Assembly (NCBI GenBank): GCA_001515945.1
Contig: LOER01000036.1
Span: forward strand, 62,001 to 126,000
DNA: 64,000 nucleotides
Reading direction: 5' to 3'
Source: Desulfitibacter sp. BRH_c19
Lineage (GTDB): Bacteria; Bacillota; DSM-16504; Desulfitibacterales; Desulfitibacteraceae
A program made the position numbers and the translations under genes. This document shows, piece by piece, positions 9,507 through 18,418 of this stretch. The notes under the pieces are model-generated. The model saw only the letters and a program-made list of their open reading frames with translations, searched no databases and had not been told where the DNA came from. Every line of letters begins with the position of its first letter. The first letter of the stretch is position 1.

Positions 9507-10859
9507 ATGTCAACAATTATGATAAAAAATGCACAGGCTATTATAACACTTGATAACGAAGATAGGGTACTAAAAAACCAAAATATCTTGATTGAAAATG
9601 AAAAAATAAAATATATTGGGAAAGAGACCTTTGATGCTGAGGAAATAATTAATGGATCATCTTCATTTGTTTACCCAGGACTAATAAACACACATCATCA
9701 TTTATATCAAACATTCACGCGTAATCTGCCACAAGTACAGAATATGGAGCTTTTCGATTGGTTGGTAACCCTGTATGAAATTTGGAGAAAGCTTAATAAT
9801 GATATAATTTATTACAGTTCTCTAGTAGGCATGGGTGAACTTTTGAAATATGGTTGTACAACTTGTTTTGATCATCATTATGTATTTCCTAAAAAAAAGT
9901 CTGACCAATTTATTGACATGCAGTTTGATGCAGCAGAAAAATTGGGTATACGATTTCATGCTTCAAGGGGCAGTATGTCTAGAGGGAAAAGTGATGGAGG
10001 TCTCCCACCAGATGATTTAGTACAAGGTGTTGCTGAAATATTGGATGATTGCAATAGACTAATTGAAAAATACCATAATCCAGATAATTTCTCAATGCAA
10101 CAAGTAGTTATTGCACCTTGTTCTCCGTTTAGTGTCACATCAGATTTGATGAAAGACGCTGCAAAATTAGCTAGAGAAAAAGGGGTGAGATTACATACCC
10201 ATTTAGCAGAAACAATGGATGAAAACAATTATTGTTTAGATAACTTTAATATGAGACCTCTTGATTATATGGAAAGCTTAGGGTGGCTTGGTGAAGATGT
10301 ATGGTTTGCCCATGGCATTCATTTTTCGGATGAAGAAATACGTAAGCTTGCAGAAACTCAAACAGGTGTCGCACACTGCCCTGTGTCAAATCAAAAATTA
10401 GCTTCAGGGGTCGCAAAGGTACCGTTAATGTTAGAAATGGGAGTGCCTTTAGGTCTTGCGGTTGATGGAAGTGCTAGCAATGATTGTTCAAACTTGCTTG
10501 CAGAGATAAGGGCCTCGTATTTGATACACAGATTACACTACAGTTCTAAAGCTCCTAGTGGATATGACATTTTAAAAATTGCAACAAAAGGAAGTGCTAA
10601 TGTACTAGGAAGAAAAGATATAGGTTCGTTGGAAGTTGGTAAAGCGGCTGATATGTTTGTTATAAATACAAATCGATTAGAATTGGCTGGTGCACACTTA
10701 GATCCTAAATCAATGTTAGGAACTGTAGGGTTTAATAGGCCTGTAGACTTTACAATAGTTAATGGAAAGATAGTAGTAAAAAATGGAGAATTATGCAATA
10801 TAGATGAAAACGAGGTTGTCCTAAAATCTAATAGTTTAGTAGAAAGAATGATACTTTAA
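9507..10859 (+). CDS. 8-oxoguanine-deaminase-like aminohydrolase (COG0402)
   Basis: An amidohydrolase-superfamily deaminase of 450 residues. The segments THHHLYQTFTRNLP, HASRGSMSRGKSDGGLPPD, VIAPCSPFSV, RLHTHLAET, WFAHGIHFSDEE and DGSASND match bacterial 8-oxoguanine deaminase and its relatives (hydroxyatrazine and cytosine deaminases). The metal-site residues are present: the His cluster near residue 68, His in LHTHLAE, His in FAHGIH, and Asp in VDGSAS. Typical products are the oxo-heterocycle and ammonia. ATG 9507 follows GAGAGGTG. It sits between an enamidase-like and a creatininase-like gene, which suggests a route that deaminates and then opens a purine-like or other N-heterocycle. Confidence 0.85.
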   Translation: MSTIMIKNAQAIITLDNEDRVLKNQNILIENEKIKYIGKETFDAEEIINGSSSFVYPGLINTHHHLYQTFTRNLPQVQNMELFDWLVTLYEIWRKLNNDIIYYSSLVGMGELLKYGCTTCFDHHYVFPKKKSDQFIDMQFDAAEKLGIRFHASRGSMSRGKSDGGLPPDDLVQGVAEILDDCNRLIEKYHNPDNFSMQQVVIAPCSPFSVTSDLMKDAAKLAREKGVRLHTHLAETMDENNYCLDNFNMRPLDYMESLGWLGEDVWFAHGIHFSDEEIRKLAETQTGVAHCPVSNQKLASGVAKVPLMLEMGVPLGLAVDGSASNDCSNLLAEIRASYLIHRLHYSSKAPSGYDILKIATKGSANVLGRKDIGSLEVGKAADMFVINTNRLELAGAHLDPKSMLGTVGFNRPVDFTIVNGKIVVKNGELCNIDENEVVLKSNSLVERMIL

Positions 10860-10879
10860 CAAAAAAGGGGTGTGCTCTT

Positions 10880-11653
10880 TTGAAGGCAGTATTTTTAAGT
10901 GAACTTACATGGGAAGAAACAGCTAAGCTAGATAAGGAAAAGACTTTTTGTATGATACCCATAAGTTCAATAGAACAACATGGATTACACTTGCCTTTAG
11001 GTACAGATGATATTATTTTAGAACATGTTTTAAAAAATATTAACAATTTAGATTTACCAGTGAATGCTTTAATACTAATACTTCCTGTTATAAAATATGG
11101 GAAAAGCATTGAACATTTAAACTTTCCTGGCACAATATCTTTACAATTATCAACATTAATTGCTATAACAGAAGATATTATAAAATCTATGAATTTTAAT
11201 GGTTTTAAACAATTTATACTTTTAAACTCTCATGGAGGTAATACAGCTACTCTACATTCAATCGTTCAAGACTTAAGGTTTAAATACAATGTAAAGATAT
11301 ATAATATTGATCTATGGGCATCTTCGTTTTTTAAAGGTGCAGATAGTTTAATTAAAACCAATATTAAAAATGATATACATGCTGGAGAGATTGAGACGTC
11401 ACTATTGAGTTATATAAACTTAGATTATATTAGAAAAAATATTTCACAAGAAAACTTATCTACGATTGTTGAGTTGAATGACTATAGTAATGATTGGTTA
11501 AGTTCAGATGTTTCTGAATCAGGTGTTATGGGAGATGCTACTAATATATCAGAAAAAACAGGGGAAGAAATATCGAATTATTTAATGGATAAGATAGAAG
11601 AAATCTTAAATCTAATAATGAACTCCTCCAAAAATTATGGCTCGGATTTTTAA
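10880..11653 (+). CDS. Creatininase-family amidohydrolase
   Basis: A 257-residue member of the creatininase family, whose members hydrolyse cyclic amides or formamides (creatinine, FAPy-type pyrimidines). Metal-binding motifs are visible: SSIEQHGLHLPLGTD (Glu, His and Asp ligands), LNSHGGN and IHAGEIETS (His and Glu). The TTG start at 10880 is preceded by AGGGGTGTG with good spacing, and no better start is present. It is the last gene of the island and is followed by a terminator. The exact substrate cannot be read from the sequence; together with the two upstream enzymes it implies stepwise hydrolysis of a nitrogen heterocycle. Confidence 0.85.
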   Translation: MKAVFLSELTWEETAKLDKEKTFCMIPISSIEQHGLHLPLGTDDIILEHVLKNINNLDLPVNALILILPVIKYGKSIEHLNFPGTISLQLSTLIAITEDIIKSMNFNGFKQFILLNSHGGNTATLHSIVQDLRFKYNVKIYNIDLWASSFFKGADSLIKTNIKNDIHAGEIETSLLSYINLDYIRKNISQENLSTIVELNDYSNDWLSSDVSESGVMGDATNISEKTGEEISNYLMDKIEEILNLIMNSSKNYGSDF

Positions 11654-11670
11654 ATCTGGGCTATTTTTTT
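11639..11670 (+). terminator. Terminator of the catabolic island
   Basis: GGCTCGGATTT pairs with AAATCTGGGC through G-T wobbles and is followed by seven T residues. The stem starts inside the last codons of the creatininase-family gene. Confidence 0.7.
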
Positions 11671-11801
11671 ATTAAAAGACACTCTATAATGGCACTAATA
11701 ACCTGGCTTTTACAGCAAAATCACAAAAAAATGGCCGCAACTCCTTGATATAAGGGCGATAGCGGCCTTAGTATTTTGTCATAAATATGTAGGGTAAAAC
11801 C

Positions 11802-12557
11802 TCATTTTTTGGCCTGCGCCAAATTTTTTTTTATATCCCCAAGACGGAGTCTTTTATTAGTGAAATCAATCCCCAGTACTTCCCCAATAGCATCAGAAAT
11901 CTCACTTCTGTAATCGAACAAGTAGATATTCTCATGTTCATTAAAACAGGATATTTTATTTAAACACTCAACAATCCTTTCAGCAGAGTAAAGCTTGCCA
12001 GTTTTCCTTTGAATGATTCGCATAATAGTAAGAGCTATGAAACAAGTCAGAAAGTGGGCGTTAATATGATCCTTAAGTGATACATATACCGGACGTGTTT
12101 CTAATACCCCCTTAGTAACGCGGAATGTCTCCTCAATCTCCCATAAGCCCCGATAAGTCTCAATAACTTCCATATCAGACATATCCATTTCACTTGTAAC
12201 AATAGCGTAGTACCCGTCATACTTTTCTTCCTCAACTACTTTTACGGAATTAAAGACAGGACGCTCTTTAACATCAAGAACTTCACCGGTTGCTTCATCA
12301 AACTTCAGGTTCTTCACATACTTAGCCGCGCCGTAAGACGTGGCCTTAGTATATTTTTGTGGATTAGCAGCCAGATCATGAGCCTTTTTTAAGACCTCCT
12401 CACGCTCTGCCTTAGCCTTTAAAGCATATTTTCTTCCCCAAAAAACTACCTGCTTTTCATACACCGTTTTCTTAACTTTTTTCCCGCTTGGCAGCGTCAC
12501 ATTAATATCACGTGCAATTCTCCTGCTCTTAACCTTAAAGTCCGTGTTCAGCCGCAA
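11802..12557 (-). pseudogene. IS4/IS1634-type transposase, 5' end missing
   Basis: A 251-residue C-terminal fragment of a DDE transposase. The YREK-type signature is clear (VIETYRGLWEIEETFRVTKG), with a preceding YYAIVTSEMDMSD segment typical of IS1634 relatives, which are normally 450-600 residues long. The N-terminal half, including the first catalytic Asp, is absent; upstream sequence runs straight into a fragment of scfB at about 12600. A GGCCGC/GCGGCC inverted pair at about 11733-11775 lies downstream of the stop and may mark the element's end or terminator. The element is a relic and cannot move by itself. Confidence 0.8.
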
Positions 12558-12601
12558 GGGTTTCAGGATTTATATTTTCGGTTAAGGTGTAAAAGAGACG
12601 T

Positions 12602-12820
12602 GAGCTAGTCCAGAGCTTCAAGAATGCGCATATTTATAATAAGGAATGTAAGGTTTGCTGGGCAAGATATCTTTGTAGTGGTGGCTGCCATGCTAATGCT
12701 GTGAATCACAATGAAGAGATTGAAAAGCCCTATGAGATGGGGTGCTTTTTACAGAAGATTAGATTAGAAGCAGCAATTTACTTGTTTGTACAAGAAAAGA
12801 CAAGAATTATCATTGAATAA
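12602..12820 (+). pseudogene. Duplicate 3' fragment of scfB
   Basis: The frame from 12602 encodes ELVQSFKNAHIYNKECKVCW and continues through the SPASM cysteines to ...YLFVQEKTRIIIE and a TAA. It is nearly identical in protein sequence to the end of scfB at the window start (most differences are at silent or variable sites), but lacks everything upstream. Its ending differs: here AATTATCATTGAATAA closes the gene, while in the first copy an IS begins right after AATTATCA. This fragment therefore shows what the undisturbed scfB C-terminus looked like. It abuts the truncated transposase. Confidence 0.85.
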
Positions 12821-12869
12821 TTATAGGGTACATGTTAAAATAAAGATAAATTAAATACTAATATTAAAT

Positions 12870-13018
12870 AAGTTTCCATGTTATATGGAATCGAGGGAAG
12901 CTGGTGAAAATCCAGCACGGTCCCGCCACTGTAATGGAGAGCCTTTTTACAAATGCCACTGGTTAAACTGGGAAGGCGTAAAAAATGGCTATGATCCTAA
13001 GTCAGGAAACCTGCTTGT
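12870..13018 (+). promoter_or_regulatory. Cobalamin riboswitch
   Basis: The core has the conserved order of elements: GGGAAGCTGGTGAAAATCC, AGCACGGTCCCGCCACTGTA, GCCACTGG, then the B12 box AAGTCAGGAAACCTGC. This is a class I cobalamin aptamer. It is followed at 13083 by an intrinsic terminator, so cobalamin binding should stop transcription of the cobalt-uptake operon downstream. Confidence 0.95.
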
Positions 13019-13082
13019 TTAATAATTTCTGAAATACCCACGGCGTATGGGTGATAGATTATTTTTTTTGAAATAATTTTAG

Positions 13083-13110
13083 CTCTATACCGTTAAGGTA
13101 TAGAGTTTTT
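13083..13110 (+). terminator. Riboswitch-controlled terminator
   Basis: A perfect 9-bp stem, CTCTATACC with GGTATAGAG around a GTTAA loop, is followed by TTTTT. It lies between the two cobalamin-type elements and is the likely expression platform of the first. Confidence 0.9.
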
Positions 13111-13129
13111 ATTAATTTAACAAAGGGTG

Positions 13130-13240
13130 CTTTTTTCTGAGGGATTGAGCTTAAAAAGAAATCGGTGAGAATCCGAGCCTATGACTGTAAGGGGAATATG
13201 CTTAAGAGGACTTAAGCATATGATGATACTATAGCCAGTA
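13130..13240 (+). promoter_or_regulatory. Second, reduced cobalamin-riboswitch-like element
   Basis: AAATCGGTGAGAATCCGAGC, then ATGACTGTAAGGGG and, after a long perfect stem (ATATGCTTAAG with CTTAAGCATAT), AGCCAGTAAGCAGCC. The order and wording mirror a cobalamin aptamer (GGTGAAAATCC, CACTGTAA, AGTCAGGAAACC) in shortened form. It ends about 100 bases upstream of cbiJ. It may be a variant aptamer that acts on translation or senses another cobamide; alternatively it is decayed. Confidence 0.55.
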
Positions 13241-13344
13241 AGCAGCCTATTCTAATACATCTTAATTGGAGGTGTTTAGTTTGGTGCTGTTTTTTTGTGC
13301 ATATTATTAACTGATTATAATCAATGGTTTGAGGTGAAGCAAAA

Positions 13345-14118
13345 ATGATTTTGCTAATCGTGGGAGTAAAAGAAGGAGTAGAAATTGCTGAAAAAATTGC
13401 TACAGAAGGATATTCTATAGGAATACTTGCCAAAAACAAAACCTGTCTTGAGAGGCTCAAAAAGTCTGCATGTAAGGACTTCTTGTTAAAAGGAAATGTA
13501 TTTCAAGACATGATTAATTCAGATGAAGCTTCGAAGATAAGTTGTATCATTGATGCTGATTTAGAAATTAGTAATAATTTTCAAAATATAGCCTGTAGCC
13601 TAAGTAAAAAACCCACCTATATACGCTACTTACGAGAAGAGCTTGAACTGCCTAAAGAACCGCTGATTAGAACCGTTTATTCTTTTGAAGAGGCAGTTGA
13701 CGAAGTAAGAGGCAAAGAAGTAGGTACGATTTTTTTAACAACAGGCAGCTATAATCTAGAGAAATTTATCAAAAGTGATTCATTAACGGACAGGAGAATA
13801 GTGGTTCGTGTTTTGCCTGACTGGAAAGTAATTAAAAAGTGTCAAGACATAGGTGTAGTTTCAAAAGATATTATTGCTATGCAGGGGCCATTTTCTGTCA
13901 GAATAAACAAAGCTACCTTTAAAATGTGCAATGCGGATATTATAGTAACCAGGGATAGTGGAAAATCTGGAGGTACGGATAATAAAATTGCAGCAGCTTT
14001 GGAACTTAAAATACCTATTGTAGTTATTAAAAGAAAATTATCTGATAGATATCTTACTGCTTATAACATTTCAGAGATATTAAAACTATTGAATAAAATG
14101 AAGGGGGATACTATATGA
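13345..14118 (+). CDS. cbiJ: Cobalt-precorrin-6A reductase
   Basis: A 257-residue CbiJ/CobK-family reductase that uses NADPH to reduce the corrin macrocycle in the anaerobic cobalamin pathway. Evidence: an N-terminal Rossmann-like stretch (ILLIVGVKEGVEIAEKI), the family segments TIFLTTGSYNLEKF, RVLPDW and IAMQGPFSVRINKATF, and the C-terminal VTRDSGKSGGTDNKIAAA block. It is the first gene of the riboswitch-controlled operon and overlaps cbiM by four bases. No other corrin-ring genes are in the window, so the rest of the pathway must lie elsewhere. The ATG follows GAGGTGAAG. Confidence 0.9.
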   Translation: MILLIVGVKEGVEIAEKIATEGYSIGILAKNKTCLERLKKSACKDFLLKGNVFQDMINSDEASKISCIIDADLEISNNFQNIACSLSKKPTYIRYLREELELPKEPLIRTVYSFEEAVDEVRGKEVGTIFLTTGSYNLEKFIKSDSLTDRRIVVRVLPDWKVIKKCQDIGVVSKDIIAMQGPFSVRINKATFKMCNADIIVTRDSGKSGGTDNKIAAALELKIPIVVIKRKLSDRYLTAYNISEILKLLNKMKGDTI

Positions 14119-14837
14119 ACATTTTAACTGGACTTGTAATACTATTGTGGTTGCTTATTACCCCTACGGATGCAGCTGCAATGCATATCATGGAAGGATT
14201 TCTACCCATTCAGTGGGCTGGATTTTGGTCAATTGTAACTTTGCCCTTTTTAATTATAGGGGTTAGACATATTAGTAAAATTGTTAAAGAAAACCCAAAA
14301 GCAATTCTACTCATTGCCTTCGCTGGAGCCTTTACATTTGTCTTGTCGGCACTAAAGCTTCCATCTATTACTGGCAGCTCATCACATGCTACTGGTGTAG
14401 GATTGGGTGCCATTCTTTTTGGACCCGCTATTATGGTTGTAATAGGACTGATTGTCCTTTTGTTTCAGGCCATTCTTTTAGCACATGGCGGAATAACCAC
14501 ATTAGGTGCAAATGTCTTTTCAATGGCTATAATTGGTCCATTTGTTACATACGGAGTTTATATACTTTTAAAAAGGCTTGGTGTTCCCAGAGGGGTATCG
14601 GTTTTTTCAGGAGCAGCTGTTGGAAGCTTTGCAACTTATATGGTTACAGCTTTTCAGCTAGCATTAGCCCATCCATCAGAGGTGGGGGGATTTTATGCAT
14701 CATGGATAAAATTTGTAGGTGTTTTTGGAGTTACCCAGATTCCCATTTCTATAATTGAAGGAATTTTAACGGTGATGGTTATAAACTTACTTTATGTTTA
14801 CAGTAAGCAAGAGATAGAGGGTCTAAATTTATCATAA
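14115..14837 (+). CDS. cbiM: Cobalt ECF transporter membrane component CbiM
   Basis: A 240-residue membrane protein, the substrate-specific part of a cobalt energy-coupling-factor importer. A hydrophobic N-terminal stretch ending DAAA precedes the conserved Met-His-Ile-Met-Glu-Gly-Phe-Leu-Pro, so cleavage of a signal peptide would expose the Met-His metal-binding N-terminus seen in this family. SSHATGVGLGAILFGP and ALLLAHGGITTLGAN-like segments carry further conserved histidines. It overlaps cbiJ (ATGA) and is followed immediately by cbiN. Confidence 0.95.
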   Translation: MNILTGLVILLWLLITPTDAAAMHIMEGFLPIQWAGFWSIVTLPFLIIGVRHISKIVKENPKAILLIAFAGAFTFVLSALKLPSITGSSSHATGVGLGAILFGPAIMVVIGLIVLLFQAILLAHGGITTLGANVFSMAIIGPFVTYGVYILLKRLGVPRGVSVFSGAAVGSFATYMVTAFQLALAHPSEVGGFYASWIKFVGVFGVTQIPISIIEGILTVMVINLLYVYSKQEIEGLNLS

Positions 14838-14852
14838 TGGGTGGGGAATTCT

Positions 14853-15140
14853 GTGTCTGTAAAGAAAAATTTACTATTACTTCTATTGGTAGTGATATTG
14901 ATTATAGTTCCATTGATAATGAATTTTGGTGTGGAGTTTGAAGGTGCTGATGGGATAGCAGAAGAAGCAGTTGGAGAAATAAACTCAAATTATGAACCCT
15001 GGTTTAATTCTGTATGGGAGCCTCCTGGTGGAGAAATAGAGAGTTTATTATTTGCACTTCAGGCCGCTTTAGGTGCTGGGTTCATATGTTTTTATATTGG
15101 TTACAAAATTGGTAAAAAAAAAGGAATAGGCGTGGTGTAA
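14853..15140 (+). CDS. cbiN: Cobalt ECF transporter accessory protein CbiN
   Basis: A 95-residue protein with two membrane segments (about residues 6-24 and 66-84) around an acidic loop containing FEGADGIAEEAV and the conserved YEPWFNSVWEPPGGEIES. CbiN works with CbiM in Co2+ loading. I choose the GTG at 14853, six bases after GGGTGGGG; the GTG at 14841 overlaps that ribosome site. Confidence 0.93.
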   Translation: MSVKKNLLLLLLVVILIIVPLIMNFGVEFEGADGIAEEAVGEINSNYEPWFNSVWEPPGGEIESLLFALQAALGAGFICFYIGYKIGKKKGIGVV

Positions 15141-15141
15141 C

Positions 15142-15915
15142 ATGATAAATATTGATCAATTTGCTCATTTTTCCCTTCTCCGGAATGTTCATCCCGGAGA
15201 AAAATTCATATTTGCAATTCTTACTATGTCTCTGGTACTTATTCTAAATTCCATTGCCATTTCTGTCTTTGTTATAATAGCAATGACAGTATTAGTAGTT
15301 ATTGCAGCTAAGATTAACTTTAAAATGTTTTTTAAATTAATGCTATTACCCATGGGTTTTCTGCTAGTTGGTTGTATGGCAATTGCAGTAAGTATTACTA
15401 CTGAATCTGTAAATTTTATTGTCTCATTTAAGGTGGGTTCTATATGGATTGGGGTGACCAATGAGTCTCTTTATACTTTTATAGGTTTATTTTTCAGAGC
15501 TTTGGCATCAGTAACCTGTTTATACTTCTTGGCACTTACCACACCAATTATCCAAATTATATATGTTCTTCGCAAGCTTAGGTTTCCAAATATTATAGTA
15601 GATTTAATGGTCCTTATTTATAATAATATTTTTGTATTTTTGAGGACGGCTAATCATATATACATATCACAATTATCTAGATGTGGATATAATGGCTTTA
15701 TAGGTAAGCTAAAATCATTATCTTGTTTATGTTCCAACCTATTTTTAAAGTGTCTGAACAATACAGATGAAACATACAATTCTCTTCTTTCTCGAGGTTT
15801 TAGTGGGGAATTAAGAGTTATTGAGGAAGAATACAAGCCTAAAAAACAGAACCTTGCAGGAATAATTGCTTTTGATAGCCTACTTGTTTTTATGTACATC
15901 ATTGGGAGGTTTTAA
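15142..15915 (+). CDS. cbiQ: Cobalt ECF transporter transmembrane coupling protein CbiQ
   Basis: The 257-residue T component that couples CbiMN to the ATPase. It has four or five membrane segments and the family's C-terminal coupling region, recognised here by TANHIYISQLSRCGYNG and by TYNSLLSRGFSG. The start follows cbiN's stop by one base, and the stop is one base before the TTG start of cbiO, so the whole set is translationally coupled. Confidence 0.93.
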   Translation: MINIDQFAHFSLLRNVHPGEKFIFAILTMSLVLILNSIAISVFVIIAMTVLVVIAAKINFKMFFKLMLLPMGFLLVGCMAIAVSITTESVNFIVSFKVGSIWIGVTNESLYTFIGLFFRALASVTCLYFLALTTPIIQIIYVLRKLRFPNIIVDLMVLIYNNIFVFLRTANHIYISQLSRCGYNGFIGKLKSLSCLCSNLFLKCLNNTDETYNSLLSRGFSGELRVIEEEYKPKKQNLAGIIAFDSLLVFMYIIGRF

Positions 15916-15916
15916 T

Positions 15917-16768
15917 TTGACAAAATTTATATTAGAGGCAAAAGATATATTCTACCAATATGGTGATGGAACAAAAGCACTTAATGATGTAAATATGGCA
16001 GTAGAAATTAATAGTAAGGCAGCTATACTAGGACCAAACGGTGCAGGCAAATCAACACTCCTTTTACACCTAAATGGCTTATTAAAACCCACCTCTGGAG
16101 GAATGTATTATAATGGAAAGCAATATATATATCAAAAGAGCTTTTTAAACAATCTAAAGAGAACTGTAGGAGTTCTTTTTCAAAATCCTGATAATCAGCT
16201 TTTTTCGGCAAGTGTGATACAGGATATTTCCTTTGGTTTAATGAATATAGGAGTATCTAAAGAGATTGCTTTAAAGAAGATACATCAGATTGGGGAACAG
16301 CTGGGTATAAGCAATTTATATAATAAGCCTACACATTTCTTGAGTGTTGGTCAAAAAAAAATGGTAGCTTTGGCAGGTGTATTGGTTATGGAACCAGAAG
16401 TAATAGTGTGTGATGAACCTACTGCAGGTCTTGATCCATATAATGCTAAGATAATGGTTGATGTCCTAAATCAGCTTCAAATAAATGGGACAACAGTTCT
16501 TATATCAACCCATGATGTTGACCTTGCATATTCATGGGCAGATACAGTATTTATACTTGATAGTGGACAAATTGTAGAAGAGGGTAATCCAAGTAGAGTC
16601 TTTTCAAATGATTCAATTTTAATTAGTTCACATCTTGAAACACCTTTAATACTTGAAATATGGTTACAGCTAAAGGGATGTGGTTTAGTAAAACCAGACT
16701 CAGAACCCCCAAAAAATAAAGAAGATCTTTTTGAGGCGTTTGTTGGAATAAAAAATAATATTAATTAA
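15917..16768 (+). CDS. cbiO: Cobalt ECF transporter ATPase CbiO
   Basis: A 283-residue ATPase with Walker A GPNGAGKST, Q-loop LFQNPDNQLF, signature LSVGQKKMVALAG (a slightly altered LSGGQ, Gly to Val), Walker B VIVCDEPTAGLDP and switch histidine STHDVDLAY. The TTG at 15917 is chosen because GGGAGG lies seven bases upstream and the frame begins TKFILEAKDIFYQYGDG, which aligns with CbiO N-termini. It energises cobalt import and ends the operon. Confidence 0.93.
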   Translation: MTKFILEAKDIFYQYGDGTKALNDVNMAVEINSKAAILGPNGAGKSTLLLHLNGLLKPTSGGMYYNGKQYIYQKSFLNNLKRTVGVLFQNPDNQLFSASVIQDISFGLMNIGVSKEIALKKIHQIGEQLGISNLYNKPTHFLSVGQKKMVALAGVLVMEPEVIVCDEPTAGLDPYNAKIMVDVLNQLQINGTTVLISTHDVDLAYSWADTVFILDSGQIVEEGNPSRVFSNDSILISSHLETPLILEIWLQLKGCGLVKPDSEPPKNKEDLFEAFVGIKNNIN

Positions 16769-16928
16769 GCGACAATATCCGAGATTTTTTTCTTCAGATA
16801 TTTATCAATTTATGTTATACTTTCTATGTAGAAATTTCATCTTTTAGAAAAGTTAGGACAATATGGACAGGCTCAGATGCATAATATAGATAAGGGGACT
16901 GTAAAATTGTAAAATCTCGAAGGGGAGG

Positions 16929-18356
16929 ATGTGTGGGGGTATAGTGTCACCAACGAGTAGAGAAGAGATGGACAATTCAGGTTTTGGAGGATTAAAGATA
17001 AAAAACTTCAATAGATATAAGGGAGTAATTGGAGCGTTATTTGTAATAATTATAATAGGTGTATTTTCATTCAATATATATGCCCAACCAAATGCAGTTA
17101 GTGTTAAAGTTGATGGTTCAGTTATTGGTATAGCAAAAGGCCAGCAACAGGTTGAAGAAATAGTAGAGGCTCTGCATAAGGAAAAAGAAGTAGATGGTTT
17201 AAGTTTAAGTTGTATTAGTACTATTGAATTTGAACCCATAAAAGCAAAAAAAGATGAAATAATGGAAGAGGATCAGGCAGCTAGTGTTTTAGAGGAAACT
17301 TTAGTGTTCCATTATGGAGCTTTTGGTATTTTTGTTGATGGTCAAGAAAAAGTAATATTAGAGGATATGAAGCTAGCCGAAAAGGTTGTACAAGATGTAA
17401 AAGAAAGTTATTTACCTGCTAATAGTGATAGCGATGAAATAAATATTTTAGAGTTAAAAGCAGCAGAAAAAATTACTATTGAGCCAGTAGAGGTTGATAA
17501 GGAAGATATAGTAAGTTATGAAGACGCTTTAGAAGCTCTCAAATTTGGCGAAGAAGAGGTCACTTATTATCAAGTTGAATCAGGTGACTCACTCTGGACC
17601 ATTGCTGAAAAGAATGGGATGAGAGTTTCAGAATTAGAGGAAGCTAACCCAGAAATAAATGGAACTTTGTTGAATATTGGGCAAGATGTGAGACTAATAA
17701 AGCCCGAACCTGCATTTAATGTTCAAGTAAAATATGAGCAGGTTGCAGAGCAGGCAATATCATCTCCAGTAAAGTATGTTAACACAGACTCACTTTTTAG
17801 GGGTCAACAAAAGGTTCAGGAAGCAGGATCGAGTGGTAAAAAAGAAGTTACATACTTTATAGAGGTTGAAAACGGGAAAATTTTAGAAAAGAAAATAGTG
17901 GATGAAGTGGTAATTGAAGAACCTAAAACCAAGGTGGTTTCTGTTGGAACTAAAGTGATGACAGCTTCCAGGGGTGGAGGTGGGTCAGGCCCCCTCGCTT
18001 GGCCTATAAGGGGTTCAATTACATCACCCTATGGATATAGAAGTGGTGGGTTCCATACAGGTATAGATATTAGTGGTAAAACAGGGGATCCAATTTATTC
18101 AGCCGAAGCGGGAAGTGTTATATTCTCAGGTTGGAGAGGTGGATATGGCAACTTGGTTATTGTTGACCATGGTGATGGTGTTACTACCTATTATGCTCAT
18201 GCATCTCAGAGATTAGTTAGTTCTGGAGCCCAGGTAAAAAGAGGAGATTTAGTTGCAAAGGTTGGGAGTACAGGAAATAGTACAGGACCCCATTTGCACT
18301 TTGAGGTAAGAATTAATGGCCAACCGGATAATCCCACAAAATACGTGAGAAACTAG
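16929..18356 (+). CDS. Membrane-anchored LysM-G5-M23 peptidoglycan endopeptidase
   Basis: A cell-envelope protein of up to 475 residues. One transmembrane segment near residues 35-55 anchors it. Then comes a LysM domain (YYQVESGDSLWTIAEKNGM, about residues 215-260), a G5-like domain (about 265-340) and an M23/LytM peptidase domain at the C-terminus. The zinc ligands are visible: HTGIDISG (His and Asp), HASQ and GPHLHFEVR. It should cleave peptide crosslinks in the wall. The start is uncertain: the ATG at 16929 touches its GGGGAGG site, so GTG 16944 or ATG 16968 may be used. A terminator follows. Confidence 0.9.
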   Translation: MCGGIVSPTSREEMDNSGFGGLKIKNFNRYKGVIGALFVIIIIGVFSFNIYAQPNAVSVKVDGSVIGIAKGQQQVEEIVEALHKEKEVDGLSLSCISTIEFEPIKAKKDEIMEEDQAASVLEETLVFHYGAFGIFVDGQEKVILEDMKLAEKVVQDVKESYLPANSDSDEINILELKAAEKITIEPVEVDKEDIVSYEDALEALKFGEEEVTYYQVESGDSLWTIAEKNGMRVSELEEANPEINGTLLNIGQDVRLIKPEPAFNVQVKYEQVAEQAISSPVKYVNTDSLFRGQQKVQEAGSSGKKEVTYFIEVENGKILEKKIVDEVVIEEPKTKVVSVGTKVMTASRGGGGSGPLAWPIRGSITSPYGYRSGGFHTGIDISGKTGDPIYSAEAGSVIFSGWRGGYGNLVIVDHGDGVTTYYAHASQRLVSSGAQVKRGDLVAKVGSTGNSTGPHLHFEVRINGQPDNPTKYVRN

Positions 18357-18360
18357 ATTT

Positions 18361-18387
18361 AAGCCCCGGATAATATGCCGGGGCTTT
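18361..18387 (+). terminator. GC-rich hairpin terminator
   Basis: AAGCCCCGG and CCGGGGCTT form a perfect 9-bp stem with an 8-base loop, just after the M23 peptidase gene. The T-run is short (TTTGCT), so termination may be partial. Confidence 0.75.
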
Positions 18388-18418
18388 GCTATAATATAAG
18401 AGGGATGTGAGATATATT

